In this document: piece after piece, positions 15,845-23,861 of the stretch
How the letters are laid out: each line of letters starts with the position of its first letter
Numbering within the stretch: position 1 is the first letter of the stretch
Source of the DNA: CATQHB01 sp965262595
GTDB lineage: Bacteria > Chloroflexota > Dehalococcoidia > Lucifugimonadales > UBA3495
Direction of reading: 5' to 3'
Length of the DNA stretch: 64,000 nt
NCBI GenBank assembly: GCA_965262595.1
Contig: OZ253548.1
Coordinates: 3,375,472 to 3,439,471, forward strand
Made by a program: the position numbers and the translations under genes
Notes under the pieces: generated by a model
The model's input: only the letters and a program-made list of their open reading frames with translations
Told to the model about the DNA's origin: nothing
Databases searched by the model: none

Positions 15845-16885
15845 TCATACTTTGTAGCACGCGACGAAGTGGCCCGATGCCTTTTCCTCCGTTGGAGGGT
15901 GCGGGTTGTCGCGACAGAAGTCGGTGGCGATGGGACACCGGTCGTAGAAGCGGCACCGGGGCGGAGGGTCAATTGGCGCGGTCACGTCGCCCTTAATGTC
16001 GGGTTCGGCGCGGCGGTGTGTCGGGTCGGGAACCGGCACCGCGGACAGAAGCGCCCTGGTGTATGGGTGGAGCGGGTTGCGCAGCAGTTCTTCGGTATTC
16101 GCCGGCTCCACTATTTTCCCCAGGTACATTACGGCGATTCGGTGGCACATATAGCGAGCCACCGCCAGGTCATGGGTGACGTACAGGTAGGTAATTTCCA
16201 GGTTCCGGGCCAGCTCCTGCATTAAGGCCATGATGCCGGTGCGGCTGGAAACGTCCAGCATGGAGGTGGGTTCGTCCGCCACCACAAAGGACGGGCCGAT
16301 GATCAGGGCGCGGGCAATCGCCACCCGCTGCCGCTGCCCTCCCGAAAGCTCGTGGGGGTGCCGGAACAAGAAGGTATCCGCCGGGGTGAGTCCCACCTGG
16401 TTTAGAATGTCGGTCACGCGGCCCACCCGGTCCAGCACGTCGCCGATTCCCTGGACGGACAGGGGTTCGGCAACGGTGTCATAAATGGTCCGCCTGGGGT
16501 TTATTGATTCGTAGGGGTCCTGGAAAATCATCTGGGCCTGCCGGCGGAAGGCTTTCAACTGCCTTCCTCGTAGCGTGGACGCATCCACCGGGCCTTCCGG
16601 GTCGCCGTCGCCTGCGGACGGGTCGGGAAAGCGAAAAAATATGTCCCCTTCCGTGGGTTCCAACAGCTTGACCAGCAATTTGCCTACGGTGGTCTTGCCA
16701 CAACCCGACTCGCCGACCACACCCAGGCTTTCGCCGCGGGCCAGTTGGAAAGAGACCCCGTCCACCGCGTGGATGAAGCTGGAGGGCTTCCGGAACAGGT
16801 TCCGCGTCACCGGGAACCGCTTGGTCAGCCCTTTCACTATTAACAGGGACTCGGGGTTCACTTCATTCCGGTCGGAAGTTTCCAT
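15845..16885 (-). CDS. Peptide ABC transporter ATP-binding protein (OppF/DppF type)
   Basis: A 346-residue ABC ATPase. It has Walker A (GESGCGKTT), signature LSGGQRQRVAIARA, Walker B with FVVADEPTSMLDVS, and the C-terminal oligopeptide/dipeptide extension with CRFYDRCPIATDFC. This is the second ATPase of an Opp/Dpp-type importer. It lies 16 bp downstream of a truncated OppD-like remnant (16902-17146). The permeases are missing from the window and only the start of a substrate-binding lipoprotein survives at 21909-22424. The ATPase itself is full length but is probably orphaned. Confidence 0.9.
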   Translation of the reverse strand: METSDRNEVNPESLLIVKGLTKRFPVTRNLFRKPSSFIHAVDGVSFQLARGESLGVVGESGCGKTTVGKLLVKLLEPTEGDIFFRFPDPSAGDGDPEGPVDASTLRGRQLKAFRRQAQMIFQDPYESINPRRTIYDTVAEPLSVQGIGDVLDRVGRVTDILNQVGLTPADTFLFRHPHELSGGQRQRVAIARALIIGPSFVVADEPTSMLDVSSRTGIMALMQELARNLEITYLYVTHDLAVARYMCHRIAVMYLGKIVEPANTEELLRNPLHPYTRALLSAVPVPDPTHRRAEPDIKGDVTAPIDPPPRCRFYDRCPIATDFCRDNPHPPTEEKASGHFVACYKV

Positions 16886-16901
16886 TGCCTACCTATTGCG
16901 C

Positions 16902-17146
16902 CTATTCCGACGCATTATCCGGGCCGGTGGGAGACAGGGTTTCGTCCAGGGGATGCCAGCAGGCGGCCCATTGACTGCCCCGGCTAACCCGGGGAGGCCG
17001 TTCTTCCCGGCACACCTCGGTAGCGTGGGGGCAACGGGGATGGAAGGGGCAGCCCGGTGGTGGATCTATCAAGTCGGGAGGCCGGCCCGGGAGGCCGGCC
17101 GGGAGGGTAGCCAAGGGCCGTTTCTCGCCGCTGACGCTGGGGTCTG
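16902..17146 (-). pseudogene. OppD-like ATPase remnant (C-terminal end only)
   Basis: The frame encodes the last 80 or so residues of the first ATPase of a peptide importer: LATLPAGLPGRPPDLIDPPP, then GCPFHPRCPHATEVC, the oligo_HPY C-terminal motif. The ABC core (Walker A/B, signature) is absent. Reading upstream, sensible sequence stops near 17146 and a TAA lies just beyond, at the edge of AT-richer foreign-looking sequence. Truncated by insertion or replacement. Confidence 0.8.
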
Positions 17147-17147
17147 A

Positions 17148-17314
17148 CTTAAATTAATACAAAGGTGAAATGTGCATACGGATTTAGGTAAAGGAGAGAG
17201 TTTAAAAGGTGGTGTCTGGCTGTTATCCAAGCTTGGACAGAAGAACTTCTCTGGCGTGCCCCAGCCAATCCTTATCGTCTCACAAATGTAGATTCCACCT
17301 TTGTATTAGCTTAG
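17148..17314. repeat. Inverted repeats at the left edge of the inserted cassette
   Basis: TTAATACAAAGGTGAAATGT (from about 17154) is mirrored by ATTCCACCTTTGTATTAG at 17292-17309, enclosing about 115 bp of non-coding sequence. A third related copy, inverted relative to 17289-17314, lies at 21904-21929 on the far side of the four-gene cassette: 21 of 26 bases agree. The pair may be the ends of a tiny element, or the outer copies may be the ends of the cassette. No transposase is present. The interval 17315-17371 holds nothing recognised. Confidence 0.6.
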
Positions 17315-17371
17315 GTACAGCTGCCTTTTCACTGTAGGAAAATCCCTCAGTGGCAAGGTCATCACTTGCAG

Positions 17372-18214
17372 CTATAAACCGCAATGCCCCTCGCACTCGT
17401 TGATAAAGCCGTTAACTTCTTGGGTTTGGCTATCAAGCTCAATAGCTTCAGCCAGCGGTATGCGGCGGTGGTGGAGGTAAGCCAGCTTGCGGAACATACG
17501 CCCGGCGTTGTGTTCGGGGGATCGGAGCATGGTGTCAATTTCTACGGCTTCTTCATATAGTTCGGGTTCGCTGTTTTTGATTTCAACCCAGCTAGACGAA
17601 CTGCGGAACGGGCAACCGATGCAGGCACTGCGGGTGAGGCTGCGTCGAGGATAGTGGAGGTTGAACCATTCCAGACATTGGTCTCGGCTCATGGGTACAT
17701 CATTAATCAGCGGGTAACGGTGGTTTATCCACCATTGGCGGCTGGGCTTAATCCTCATGGCTTCATCGGTAGTGATGCCTAACCACATCTCGACGTTGGT
17801 TCCATTAGACATTGGTTGTCGAGGATTCAGACCTAGCAATTTCTGGACTTTGCGCTGAATTGGGGCGATTTTGTAATCGCTAGTGCATTGTCGCCAATTG
17901 ACACCTGCTGGGGTGTTATCCCTTTCGGCGAGATAAACTGGAATCGTCAACCACGGTCGTCCTCTGACATTGACTCCATCCTTAACGTCGTTCTTGAGAT
18001 TCCGGCCGCTGTCGACTTTATAAATAGGAAATGAGACTTTACGCTTCAGCCACTGCAAGTTCCTGTACACTGCCGACGGCTCCCAGCCGGTGTCGGCAAA
18101 GATAGCGCAATCCGGCTTCGGACCGAAGGCTCCCTGGTCAGCCAGCAATGCCATCACCGTGCTCTGTACGCCCCCGCCCAGACTCAGGACACGGAGGGCC
18201 GGAGGTGATTTCAG
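17372..18214 (-). CDS. PP-loop ATPase, PAPS reductase-like (cassette gene 4)
   Basis: A PAPS reductase/CysH-like nucleotide alpha-hydrolase. The PP-loop is LSLGGGVQST, followed by PDCAIFADTGWEP. Cysteines fall in WRQCTSDYK, ACIGCPF and the C-terminal NECEGHCGL, a pattern seen in phage and island PAPS-reductase-like proteins and compatible with an Fe-S cluster. The first ATG (18157) lies after the PP-loop. Upstream the frame is open but has no ATG or TTG, and the only GTG directly precedes that ATG. CTG at 18214-18212 overlaps the previous gene's TGA as CTGA and yields a start typical of the family (280 residues). I therefore extend the gene to that CTG. Possible jobs: sulfur or base modification, AMP transfer, or nucleotide signalling; none is shown. 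Confidence 0.75.
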   Translation of the reverse strand: MKSPPALRVLSLGGGVQSTVMALLADQGAFGPKPDCAIFADTGWEPSAVYRNLQWLKRKVSFPIYKVDSGRNLKNDVKDGVNVRGRPWLTIPVYLAERDNTPAGVNWRQCTSDYKIAPIQRKVQKLLGLNPRQPMSNGTNVEMWLGITTDEAMRIKPSRQWWINHRYPLINDVPMSRDQCLEWFNLHYPRRSLTRSACIGCPFRSSSSWVEIKNSEPELYEEAVEIDTMLRSPEHNAGRMFRKLAYLHHRRIPLAEAIELDSQTQEVNGFINECEGHCGL

Positions 18215-19020
18215 ATCTGCTTTGATGGCAAAGGTGCTTTTGGGCGAGGCTTGGCCTCCTCTACAATAGCCCGTATATTACCGTCATCCAGTGTACCCAG
18301 GTCGATGGCTCCCCCTCGTTCGTTGATGTTGGCTAGCCATTCACTGGCAGGCACAGCTCTCGTTAGAAACCCCCGGTGTTCATCGTCCAACGCAGAGTCC
18401 CAAATGATACCCATTAGCTTGGAATTCGCCAGCAGATAGGGGCGCCGGAGGGTTTGATGAAAGAGTCCTACGTTGGTGTCGTCTGCGCCTGCCAGCCCGT
18501 TCAGCAATTCTTCCACAGGATGATCTGAATAAGCAACGATTCGATGGGCCAGAGTATGAAGTGTGAATAGCCTCATGCTAGCATTGGATTCCCGATTGGC
18601 TGTGTTAGCTTTCAACCAATGAGCCGCCACGAACTCCCTTTCCACAGTTCGCCTAGTTCTTGCTGAACTCCATCTGATTGGGACATACTGTCCCAGAGCA
18701 AAGCAGTTGATAGTTGCCCACAACCTTTCATTATGCCATTCCCGAAGGCTCAACCCAGGTAAAGCTTGACCCAAGATGAGGGCATTGAGGGCGTCATCCA
18801 CAGGCCCCTCTTTTGGATTTTCATTCAGTGGGGCAAGTGAAGTGTCCAAATTGATTGTTTCAGCCCACAATTTGTCCTGGCTTCCTTCCTTCGTTACTCC
18901 AACCATGGCTTCTTTGAGTTTCTCATGATCCGGCGAAGTAAAGAGGTCCGGTCGGCGTTTCGAGAGAGCATCAAGGGCTTGGTAACCGATGTTGCTGACG
19001 ATCTGCAACTGTTCCATCAC
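18211..19020 (-). CDS. Unknown cassette protein (gene 3)
   Basis: A 269-residue, mostly helical soluble protein that I do not recognise. Features include the N-terminal QIVSNIGYQALDALSKRRPD, a central SLREWHNERLWATINCFALG, the basic RWSSARTRRTVEREFVAAHW and a Lys/Pro-rich end. There is no signal peptide, membrane segment or nuclease motif by eye. AAGGAG precedes a GTG-ATG start pair at 19020. It begins 12 bp after gene 2 ends and its TGA overlaps gene 4's CTG, so it is translated as part of the cassette. Confidence 0.7.
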   Translation of the reverse strand: MMEQLQIVSNIGYQALDALSKRRPDLFTSPDHEKLKEAMVGVTKEGSQDKLWAETINLDTSLAPLNENPKEGPVDDALNALILGQALPGLSLREWHNERLWATINCFALGQYVPIRWSSARTRRTVEREFVAAHWLKANTANRESNASMRLFTLHTLAHRIVAYSDHPVEELLNGLAGADDTNVGLFHQTLRRPYLLANSKLMGIIWDSALDDEHRGFLTRAVPASEWLANINERGGAIDLGTLDDGNIRAIVEEAKPRPKAPLPSKQI

Positions 19021-19032
19021 AGTAAATTCTCC

Positions 19033-19860
19033 TTAAGTTGCTTCGGTCAGCAATTTCTCAAAAGGCTTGCCGAAAATAATTTGTGCCATTCGGAAAGGTT
19101 CAATACCTTCCTGTTGCCGCTCTCGCAACCGGTGAAACCATCCTTGGGGATAGGCATCTTCCGCATCTTCCGGTGAAGTACTATATACGATACAACAGGC
19201 TTGCACTAATGCGCTCATGTAAAAACTTGCCAAGGCAATAGGCTCGTCGTTCCGTAGCTGAAGGACCTGATTGTAAGTCGTTTCGTGCATGATGATCTTT
19301 ATTTGGCGGTCGGTAATATTGGTGACAATGTCGAGTTCACCCGGTGGAATTTTCCCAGACAGGTCTTCCTCAAAAGCCATAAGAGGATCTTCTCTGCTTT
19401 GGTCTCTCTGAATATTGAACTCCTGCCTTTCGGCTGCGGCGAGCGGTTGCCTTAAGCTCACATCCAAAGGAACGCCCAATTGAACGTACTCTGGATGAAT
19501 GTCGCTGCCGGCCAGCGAGATTGGTTCAATGCTGATAACGAACGAGTGGACTTCCACGGTTCCGTCCAGTTGTTCTTGTGGGATATTGGCAGATATGGTG
19601 AATTCTCCGCTTGGGGCTTCATAATCGCCACGGTACAGAGTGCTGGTGCAGTAAATCATTGCCTTACATTTGGCTCTGCCCTCCCGCACGCATTGGCTAA
19701 GAAATGGTTCTTTCAAATGGAATTGAATGGTGAAGGCGATTGTACCTTCAGGGTCCAAGACAGGCGGCGTGAGGGTGGTTGTGAACTCACCATCGGGATA
19801 GTCGTCATTGTTAGGAGAAAGCACAGGATATAGCAGATGTCTCTTAGCGTCGTATTTCAC
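19033..19860 (-). CDS. Unknown cassette protein (gene 2)
   Basis: A 275-residue protein not recognised. The N-terminal two thirds looks beta-rich (FTTTLTPPVLDPEGTIAFTI, CKAMIYCTSTLYRG, EFTISANIPQEQL, VEVHSFVISIEPI). The last third looks helical (YNQVLQLRNDEPIALASFYM, GWFHRLRERQQEGIEPFRMA). It starts with GTG overlapping the GHKL gene's TGA as GTGA. This tight coupling to the ATPase suggests the two products form a complex in fixed ratio. Confidence 0.7.
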   Translation of the reverse strand: MKYDAKRHLLYPVLSPNNDDYPDGEFTTTLTPPVLDPEGTIAFTIQFHLKEPFLSQCVREGRAKCKAMIYCTSTLYRGDYEAPSGEFTISANIPQEQLDGTVEVHSFVISIEPISLAGSDIHPEYVQLGVPLDVSLRQPLAAAERQEFNIQRDQSREDPLMAFEEDLSGKIPPGELDIVTNITDRQIKIIMHETTYNQVLQLRNDEPIALASFYMSALVQACCIVYSTSPEDAEDAYPQGWFHRLRERQQEGIEPFRMAQIIFGKPFEKLLTEAT

Positions 19861-21797
19861 TTCGATGCCTCGCCGGACTTCAAATAGAATGACTTCAGCG
19901 ATTGACCATTCTTGGTGACAGGCTCTCTAGTGTGAAACTCCATCACCACCCTATTCGTACCGTTCTGTGGTTTTAAAGTCCGGATGGCGTCATTCTTGGT
20001 ACTGACGGTTTTACCATTTACTTTGGCGGTTGCCTGAAGTCCAACGGGCTTTTCGGAACCGTCCTCCCCCACCGTAACCAGTTTGACGTTGGTTAACTCT
20101 CTGCCGGGATCATCGAAAGTCACAATTAAGGAATGAGTGCTGTTGACATCCTTTTGTGCCATCCTCAGCCCGCCAAAGATATGCGGCTGGTTCAGGACGC
20201 GACGATTAAGCTTCTTCTTTGTTGGCGTCCGTACTCCGCCTCCTCCGGTCCCTCCTCCGGTCCCTCCCCCACTACCTGAACCGCCGGGCACAATTACGTT
20301 TGTTAGTCGCCTAGAACGACTCTGGAAAGGGGAAACGCCACTAGTCACCAGTTTGGGAGGCGTAATTGTGATATGGAATTGTGGGGCACCACTCCCTTCG
20401 GCAGGGTCGGCCTCCCCTTCCAAAGATATGTACTTATTCAACTCGTTGGCTTCTCCAACGCGGCTAGTAATTTCCCGATGGGTCTTTTCTCTCAGTTGTG
20501 CCTTGACCCAAGTTGCCAACTTACCTAGCTGCCTATCGGCTTGACGGCGTCGGACCTGGTCGATGATATTGTCCGTGCGAATCTCGTCGTGACTGGTAGA
20601 TTCTGAGTCCTTCAAGAGCGATGTGTGGTCTGGAGAAAGGCACTCGATAATAGCAGTGAAACCTTTGGCTTGGCGAGGAAAGCTGCTTTCTCGCCTCATA
20701 CCCCGTAGGTTCATGCGGGACAATTGATCGGTGATAAGCATACCTGAGTCTCTGACTATGGCGACCTCCCGCTGGGTACGCTCAGGGTCCTCGTACACGG
20801 TTAGGTAGAGATTCACTTGGCCTATACCGTCTATGGAAATGGTTTCGATAGGACCTTGGGTGGTCGCCACCATGAAGTTGAGGGTTTCTTCGTCTAATGA
20901 GTCCTGGTCGATGCTCGCTATCTCCTTCGCTTTCTCCATGATGTTGTTGGCATTGACGACAACACCGGAGATGTCGAACACGACCTTGCCTTTGATGATG
21001 CTGTGAAAGAAGTTGGTGATTGCTGCTGCGGTTGCTAATCTCCGCCAGTCTTTTTCCTCCGGTACCTGGAAGCCAACTATGTAAAGGTCTAGGCCGGGGG
21101 ATTCTTTACGGAATCGTGGGTGAATGTTGCCGTCTTCCAGAGCGTTGAAGCCTGTATCTCCCAAATAACCTTCATGGCTGTAATGAGTCTCCTTTTCTTC
21201 GTGGGATACCAGCATGGAGCGACCAATGAACAGGCTCTTGGAAGCCTTATTGTTGCTGGTCTTGAAGTTCGTCGAGTAGAGAACTGTTCTGGGGACGCTG
21301 ATGGTGTAGGGAGCGTTTTTACCGATTCCGTGGGAGCCGCCGCTATCCGCACTTGCTTTTACGTCTACTCCCTCCGCGTTGGTCAGTGCTTCCCACATAC
21401 TGGCCCCGTCCTCTTCCTGAGGGATGTCGGAAGCTCCAGTGGTGTTATCTTCGGAAATTATTAGAGTGGGTATGAAACCGGCCTGGACAGATTTTTCCAT
21501 GTACGCCAGTAGGGATTCTAAATGAGGCTTGTCGTGGGGGACCTTGGAAGTGCTTACACTCGCCTTGATGTGCCTCAGCAGGCTTTCTCCGCCAATGTGG
21601 TCAACATCCAAGTCTTCCTGCCGGATGCTGATGGTAACGGGGGTGTCGTGGTCTGCCACGGCGTCCAGCGAGTTTTGCACTGTTTCCCGGATGACATTCT
21701 GAAAGCGATCTCCAGTAAAGTGAGCAGCTCCCTGATTGTTGAACCCTACCCTCTTCCGGTTGAGATTTTCCGGGAATTGCCAAGTGTTTTCAGGCAC
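19857..21797 (-). CDS. GHKL (Hsp90/MutL-like) ATPase (cassette gene 1)
   Basis: A 646-residue protein with an N-terminal GHKL/HATPase_c fold. The N-box is RETVQNSLDA (E38, N42), the Mg/adenine loop is SEDNTTGASD (115-124) and the ATP lid GGSHGIGKNAP (153-163). A middle region follows, then a Gly-rich linker at about 515-540 with GGTGG repeats and a beta-sandwich-like C-terminus. Comparable GFN(N/D)xG...F...(R/A)E..QNS(L/I)DA proteins are frequent in bacterial defence islands (general knowledge, not searched). GTG start with AGGAGG about 7 bp upstream. It heads a four-gene overlapping operon. There is no kinase or receiver partner, so a histidine-kinase role is unlikely; an ATP-driven clamp or switch is the natural reading. 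Confidence 0.8.
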   Translation of the reverse strand: MPENTWQFPENLNRKRVGFNNQGAAHFTGDRFQNVIRETVQNSLDAVADHDTPVTISIRQEDLDVDHIGGESLLRHIKASVSTSKVPHDKPHLESLLAYMEKSVQAGFIPTLIISEDNTTGASDIPQEEDGASMWEALTNAEGVDVKASADSGGSHGIGKNAPYTISVPRTVLYSTNFKTSNNKASKSLFIGRSMLVSHEEKETHYSHEGYLGDTGFNALEDGNIHPRFRKESPGLDLYIVGFQVPEEKDWRRLATAAAITNFFHSIIKGKVVFDISGVVVNANNIMEKAKEIASIDQDSLDEETLNFMVATTQGPIETISIDGIGQVNLYLTVYEDPERTQREVAIVRDSGMLITDQLSRMNLRGMRRESSFPRQAKGFTAIIECLSPDHTSLLKDSESTSHDEIRTDNIIDQVRRRQADRQLGKLATWVKAQLREKTHREITSRVGEANELNKYISLEGEADPAEGSGAPQFHITITPPKLVTSGVSPFQSRSRRLTNVIVPGGSGSGGGTGGGTGGGGVRTPTKKKLNRRVLNQPHIFGGLRMAQKDVNSTHSLIVTFDDPGRELTNVKLVTVGEDGSEKPVGLQATAKVNGKTVSTKNDAIRTLKPQNGTNRVVMEFHTREPVTKNGQSLKSFYLKSGEASK

Positions 21798-21903
21798 AGT
21801 CCACCCTCCTGACCTAATGGTTGGGCTACCGGAGTCACCACATCACAAAAGGGTATAAGGGTCTATGAATCTGTGGATTGCTTTGGCTGTCAGGAAGGTA
21901 TTA

Positions 21904-21929
21904 CTAAACTAAAGCCAAGGTGGAATGTA
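21904..21929. repeat. Right-edge copy of the cassette-flanking 26-mer
   Basis: On the minus strand it reads TACATTCCACCTTGGCTTTA, then GTTTAG, and matches plus-strand 17289-17314 at 21 of 26 positions. It coincides with the point where the substrate-binding protein remnant stops making sense, supporting it as the right boundary of the inserted cassette. Confidence 0.5.
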
Positions 21930-22424
21930 GGTTTGACCCTCGACGGTTTCCTCCCGAAGGGCCGATGGGAAATCCGTCGCAAGGGAGGGTATCCAGTCAA
22001 ATCGCTGATCGGAGTAGGTGTATAGTCCGGGCTTGGCGCCCGCCAGAACGTACCGGTTCCAGATGGTGGTATCCGGGCCCAGGTAAGCCCAGGTGTTGGA
22101 GGTGGTCAAGTCCTCAGAAATGCCTAGTTGGTAAACATTTTCCGCACTCCCGGAACCGGCCTCAGTTGCCGCGGGCGGCCGGGTTGTTTCAGTTTGAGGA
22201 GTGGTGACTTGGGAAGGTATAGTCGGCGCAGGCGCTGCCTGGGATGCGCCGGTCGGAGAGGTGTCAATAGCGGATGCATCGGTTTGAGCTGCGGCCGCGG
22301 GGCCCGGGGTGGGCGTAACGACCACTTCCTTGATCCCTTCCACTTCTCGGGTGCACCCCAATAGGAACAACAGGGCCAGGATAAGGCTGAAGCCGACAAG
22401 CCATCTGGTTGTATGTACCATCAC
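21909..22424 (-). pseudogene. Peptide ABC transporter substrate-binding lipoprotein, 5' remnant
   Basis: It encodes 171 residues: a lipoprotein signal (hydrophobic 9-22, lipobox LLGC with Cys24), a Thr/Pro/Ala-rich linker of about 65 residues, then NVYQLGISEDLTTSNTWAYL, the beginning of an SBP_bac_5 domain. Family members run to about 550 residues or more. The frame ends abruptly after EGQTYIP at the repeat 21904-21929. With the OppD remnant and intact OppF-type gene on the same strand at 15845-17146, this is the front of a peptide importer operon whose middle was lost. Confidence 0.8.
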
Positions 22425-22577
22425 TGCTACCCCTTATGGAAAGCAAAAATCCACCCTGGAGTTAACAGGAAAGCGTAGTCCGGTCAAGAATGAAGTTCGG
22501 GTTGTCCCACGTCCGTTTCCTCCGGCGGCGATTTCCGGCAGTTTACGTAACGTCAGGTTGAGTGCAGGCTTCGGAGT

Positions 22578-22618
22578 GGTGGTCGGTGGTGGTCGGTGGT
22601 GGTCGGTGGGTGGTCGGT
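22578..22618. repeat. 10-bp tandem repeat GGTGGTCGGT
   Basis: Three perfect units and a fourth with one inserted G. It lies in the 497-bp interval between the divergent lipoprotein remnant and the esterase gene. Apart from this array I see only a short GC-rich inverted tract near 22850-22915 just before the esterase start. Confidence 0.85.
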
Positions 22619-22921
22619 GTCACGGAAGCGGTTCAACCCCTCAGTTATCAGCTTCAGCTTCACTTCAGCATCACCGGCACACATTTTGCCCAATTATCCC
22701 ATCGGAGAACCTGCCAAGTCGCGGTGGAAATCCCCAATAGCCCCGCCCAACGCCGCCCGTTGGTTGACGGGAGATTGAGAGGCATTTAGACTCCAGACTA
22801 GGAATGCCGCCGGTCTCCTATCCGAGAGATTAGCCGGTTAGTCGCCCGGCCGGCCATTGGGACCGGCCCTTGGCCTTTGCCAGGGCGGGCAAGCCGGAGA
22901 CCAGGCCGCTGGAGGGGTTAG

Positions 22922-23848
22922 ATGTCCGGATCAACCGCCGCCGATTACGTTACCAAGGTCAGGAAACCCAACGACATTGACCGGTTCTGGGAAGACGTGC
23001 TGGCCCAGACTGCCGCCATTCCCCTGGACCCGGAGCTGGTTCATGACCCCTTGCGTTCCTCGGCGGAAGTTGACGTGTTCCGGGTTTCTTACACCAGCCT
23101 GGACCGAGTGCGTATCGCCGGGTGGTATGCCCGGCCCAGGGAAAGGGATGGTATCTTACCGGGGCTGCTGCAAGTCCCGGGCTACTCCATGGAGCCGCCG
23201 ATTCCCAAGGTCTGGGCCGCCCAAGGTTACGCCGCCTTCAGCGTTGCCCCGCGGGGGAAGCTGGGCAGCAACCGCCAGTTCAACCCCGGATATCCGGGTC
23301 TGCTTACCTACGGCATTGTGGACCGGAACACCTACTCCTACCGGGGCTTCTATATGGACGCCTGCCGCGGTGTGGACTTTCTCCTGAACCAGGACGAAGT
23401 GGACCGCAGCCGGATCGGCGTTACCGGTCATAGCCAGGGCGGTGGTCTGTCCGTTGTCACCGCCGCCTTGCGTCCGGAGATAAAGACAGCCACCGCCGGC
23501 GCTCCGTTCCTGTGCGGGATCATGGACGCGGTGGAATTGACCGACTCCTATCCCTACCAGGAGATAGCCGACTACTTGAGGCTGAATCCGGAAAGACGTC
23601 CGCGGGTGGAAGAGACCCTGGCTTACTTTGACGGTATCAACCTGGCCCACCGGATTACCTGCCCGATAATCGTCAGCGTGGGGCTGCAAGACAGTACTTG
23701 CCCCCCGGAAACCGGCTATGCTATGTTTGACGCCATTGGCAGCGCCGACAAGCGGATGTACGCCTACGACGGACACGGTCACGACGCCAATAACCACCAG
23801 CATGGGGCCGTCATTGACGCCTTCCTGGACCAGCATCTGAAGCATTAA
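22922..23848 (+). CDS. Acetylxylan esterase/cephalosporin C deacetylase-family hydrolase
   Basis: A 308-residue alpha/beta hydrolase of the AXE1 family. Nucleophile S171 sits in TGHSQGGGLS, acid D257 in VGLQDSTCPPET, and the base H285 or H287 in YDGHGHD. The RGFYMDACRGVDFL and SVAPRGKLGSNRQ (oxyanion side) segments are typical. The family deacetylates small esters and acetylated sugars in the cytoplasm. GAGGGG lies upstream of the ATG. It is followed after 13 bp by a paralogue that has lost the catalytic residues. Confidence 0.88.
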   Translation: MSGSTAADYVTKVRKPNDIDRFWEDVLAQTAAIPLDPELVHDPLRSSAEVDVFRVSYTSLDRVRIAGWYARPRERDGILPGLLQVPGYSMEPPIPKVWAAQGYAAFSVAPRGKLGSNRQFNPGYPGLLTYGIVDRNTYSYRGFYMDACRGVDFLLNQDEVDRSRIGVTGHSQGGGLSVVTAALRPEIKTATAGAPFLCGIMDAVELTDSYPYQEIADYLRLNPERRPRVEETLAYFDGINLAHRITCPIIVSVGLQDSTCPPETGYAMFDAIGSADKRMYAYDGHGHDANNHQHGAVIDAFLDQHLKH

Positions 23849-23861
23849 CGGACTTGACGAT

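Noticed and set aside
15845..16885. Intact peptide transporter locus
   Set aside because: Only the second ATPase is full length. The first ATPase and binding protein are truncated and the permeases are absent.
19857..21797. GHKL protein as a two-component histidine kinase or DNA mismatch repair MutL
   Set aside because: No HisKA/receiver region, no sensor helices, and the conserved MutL GFRGEAL segment is absent. The N-box context is of the island type.
17148..21929. Integron or integrative element with its own recombinase
   Set aside because: No integrase, transposase or resolvase is encoded between or next to the repeats, and no tRNA attachment site is present.
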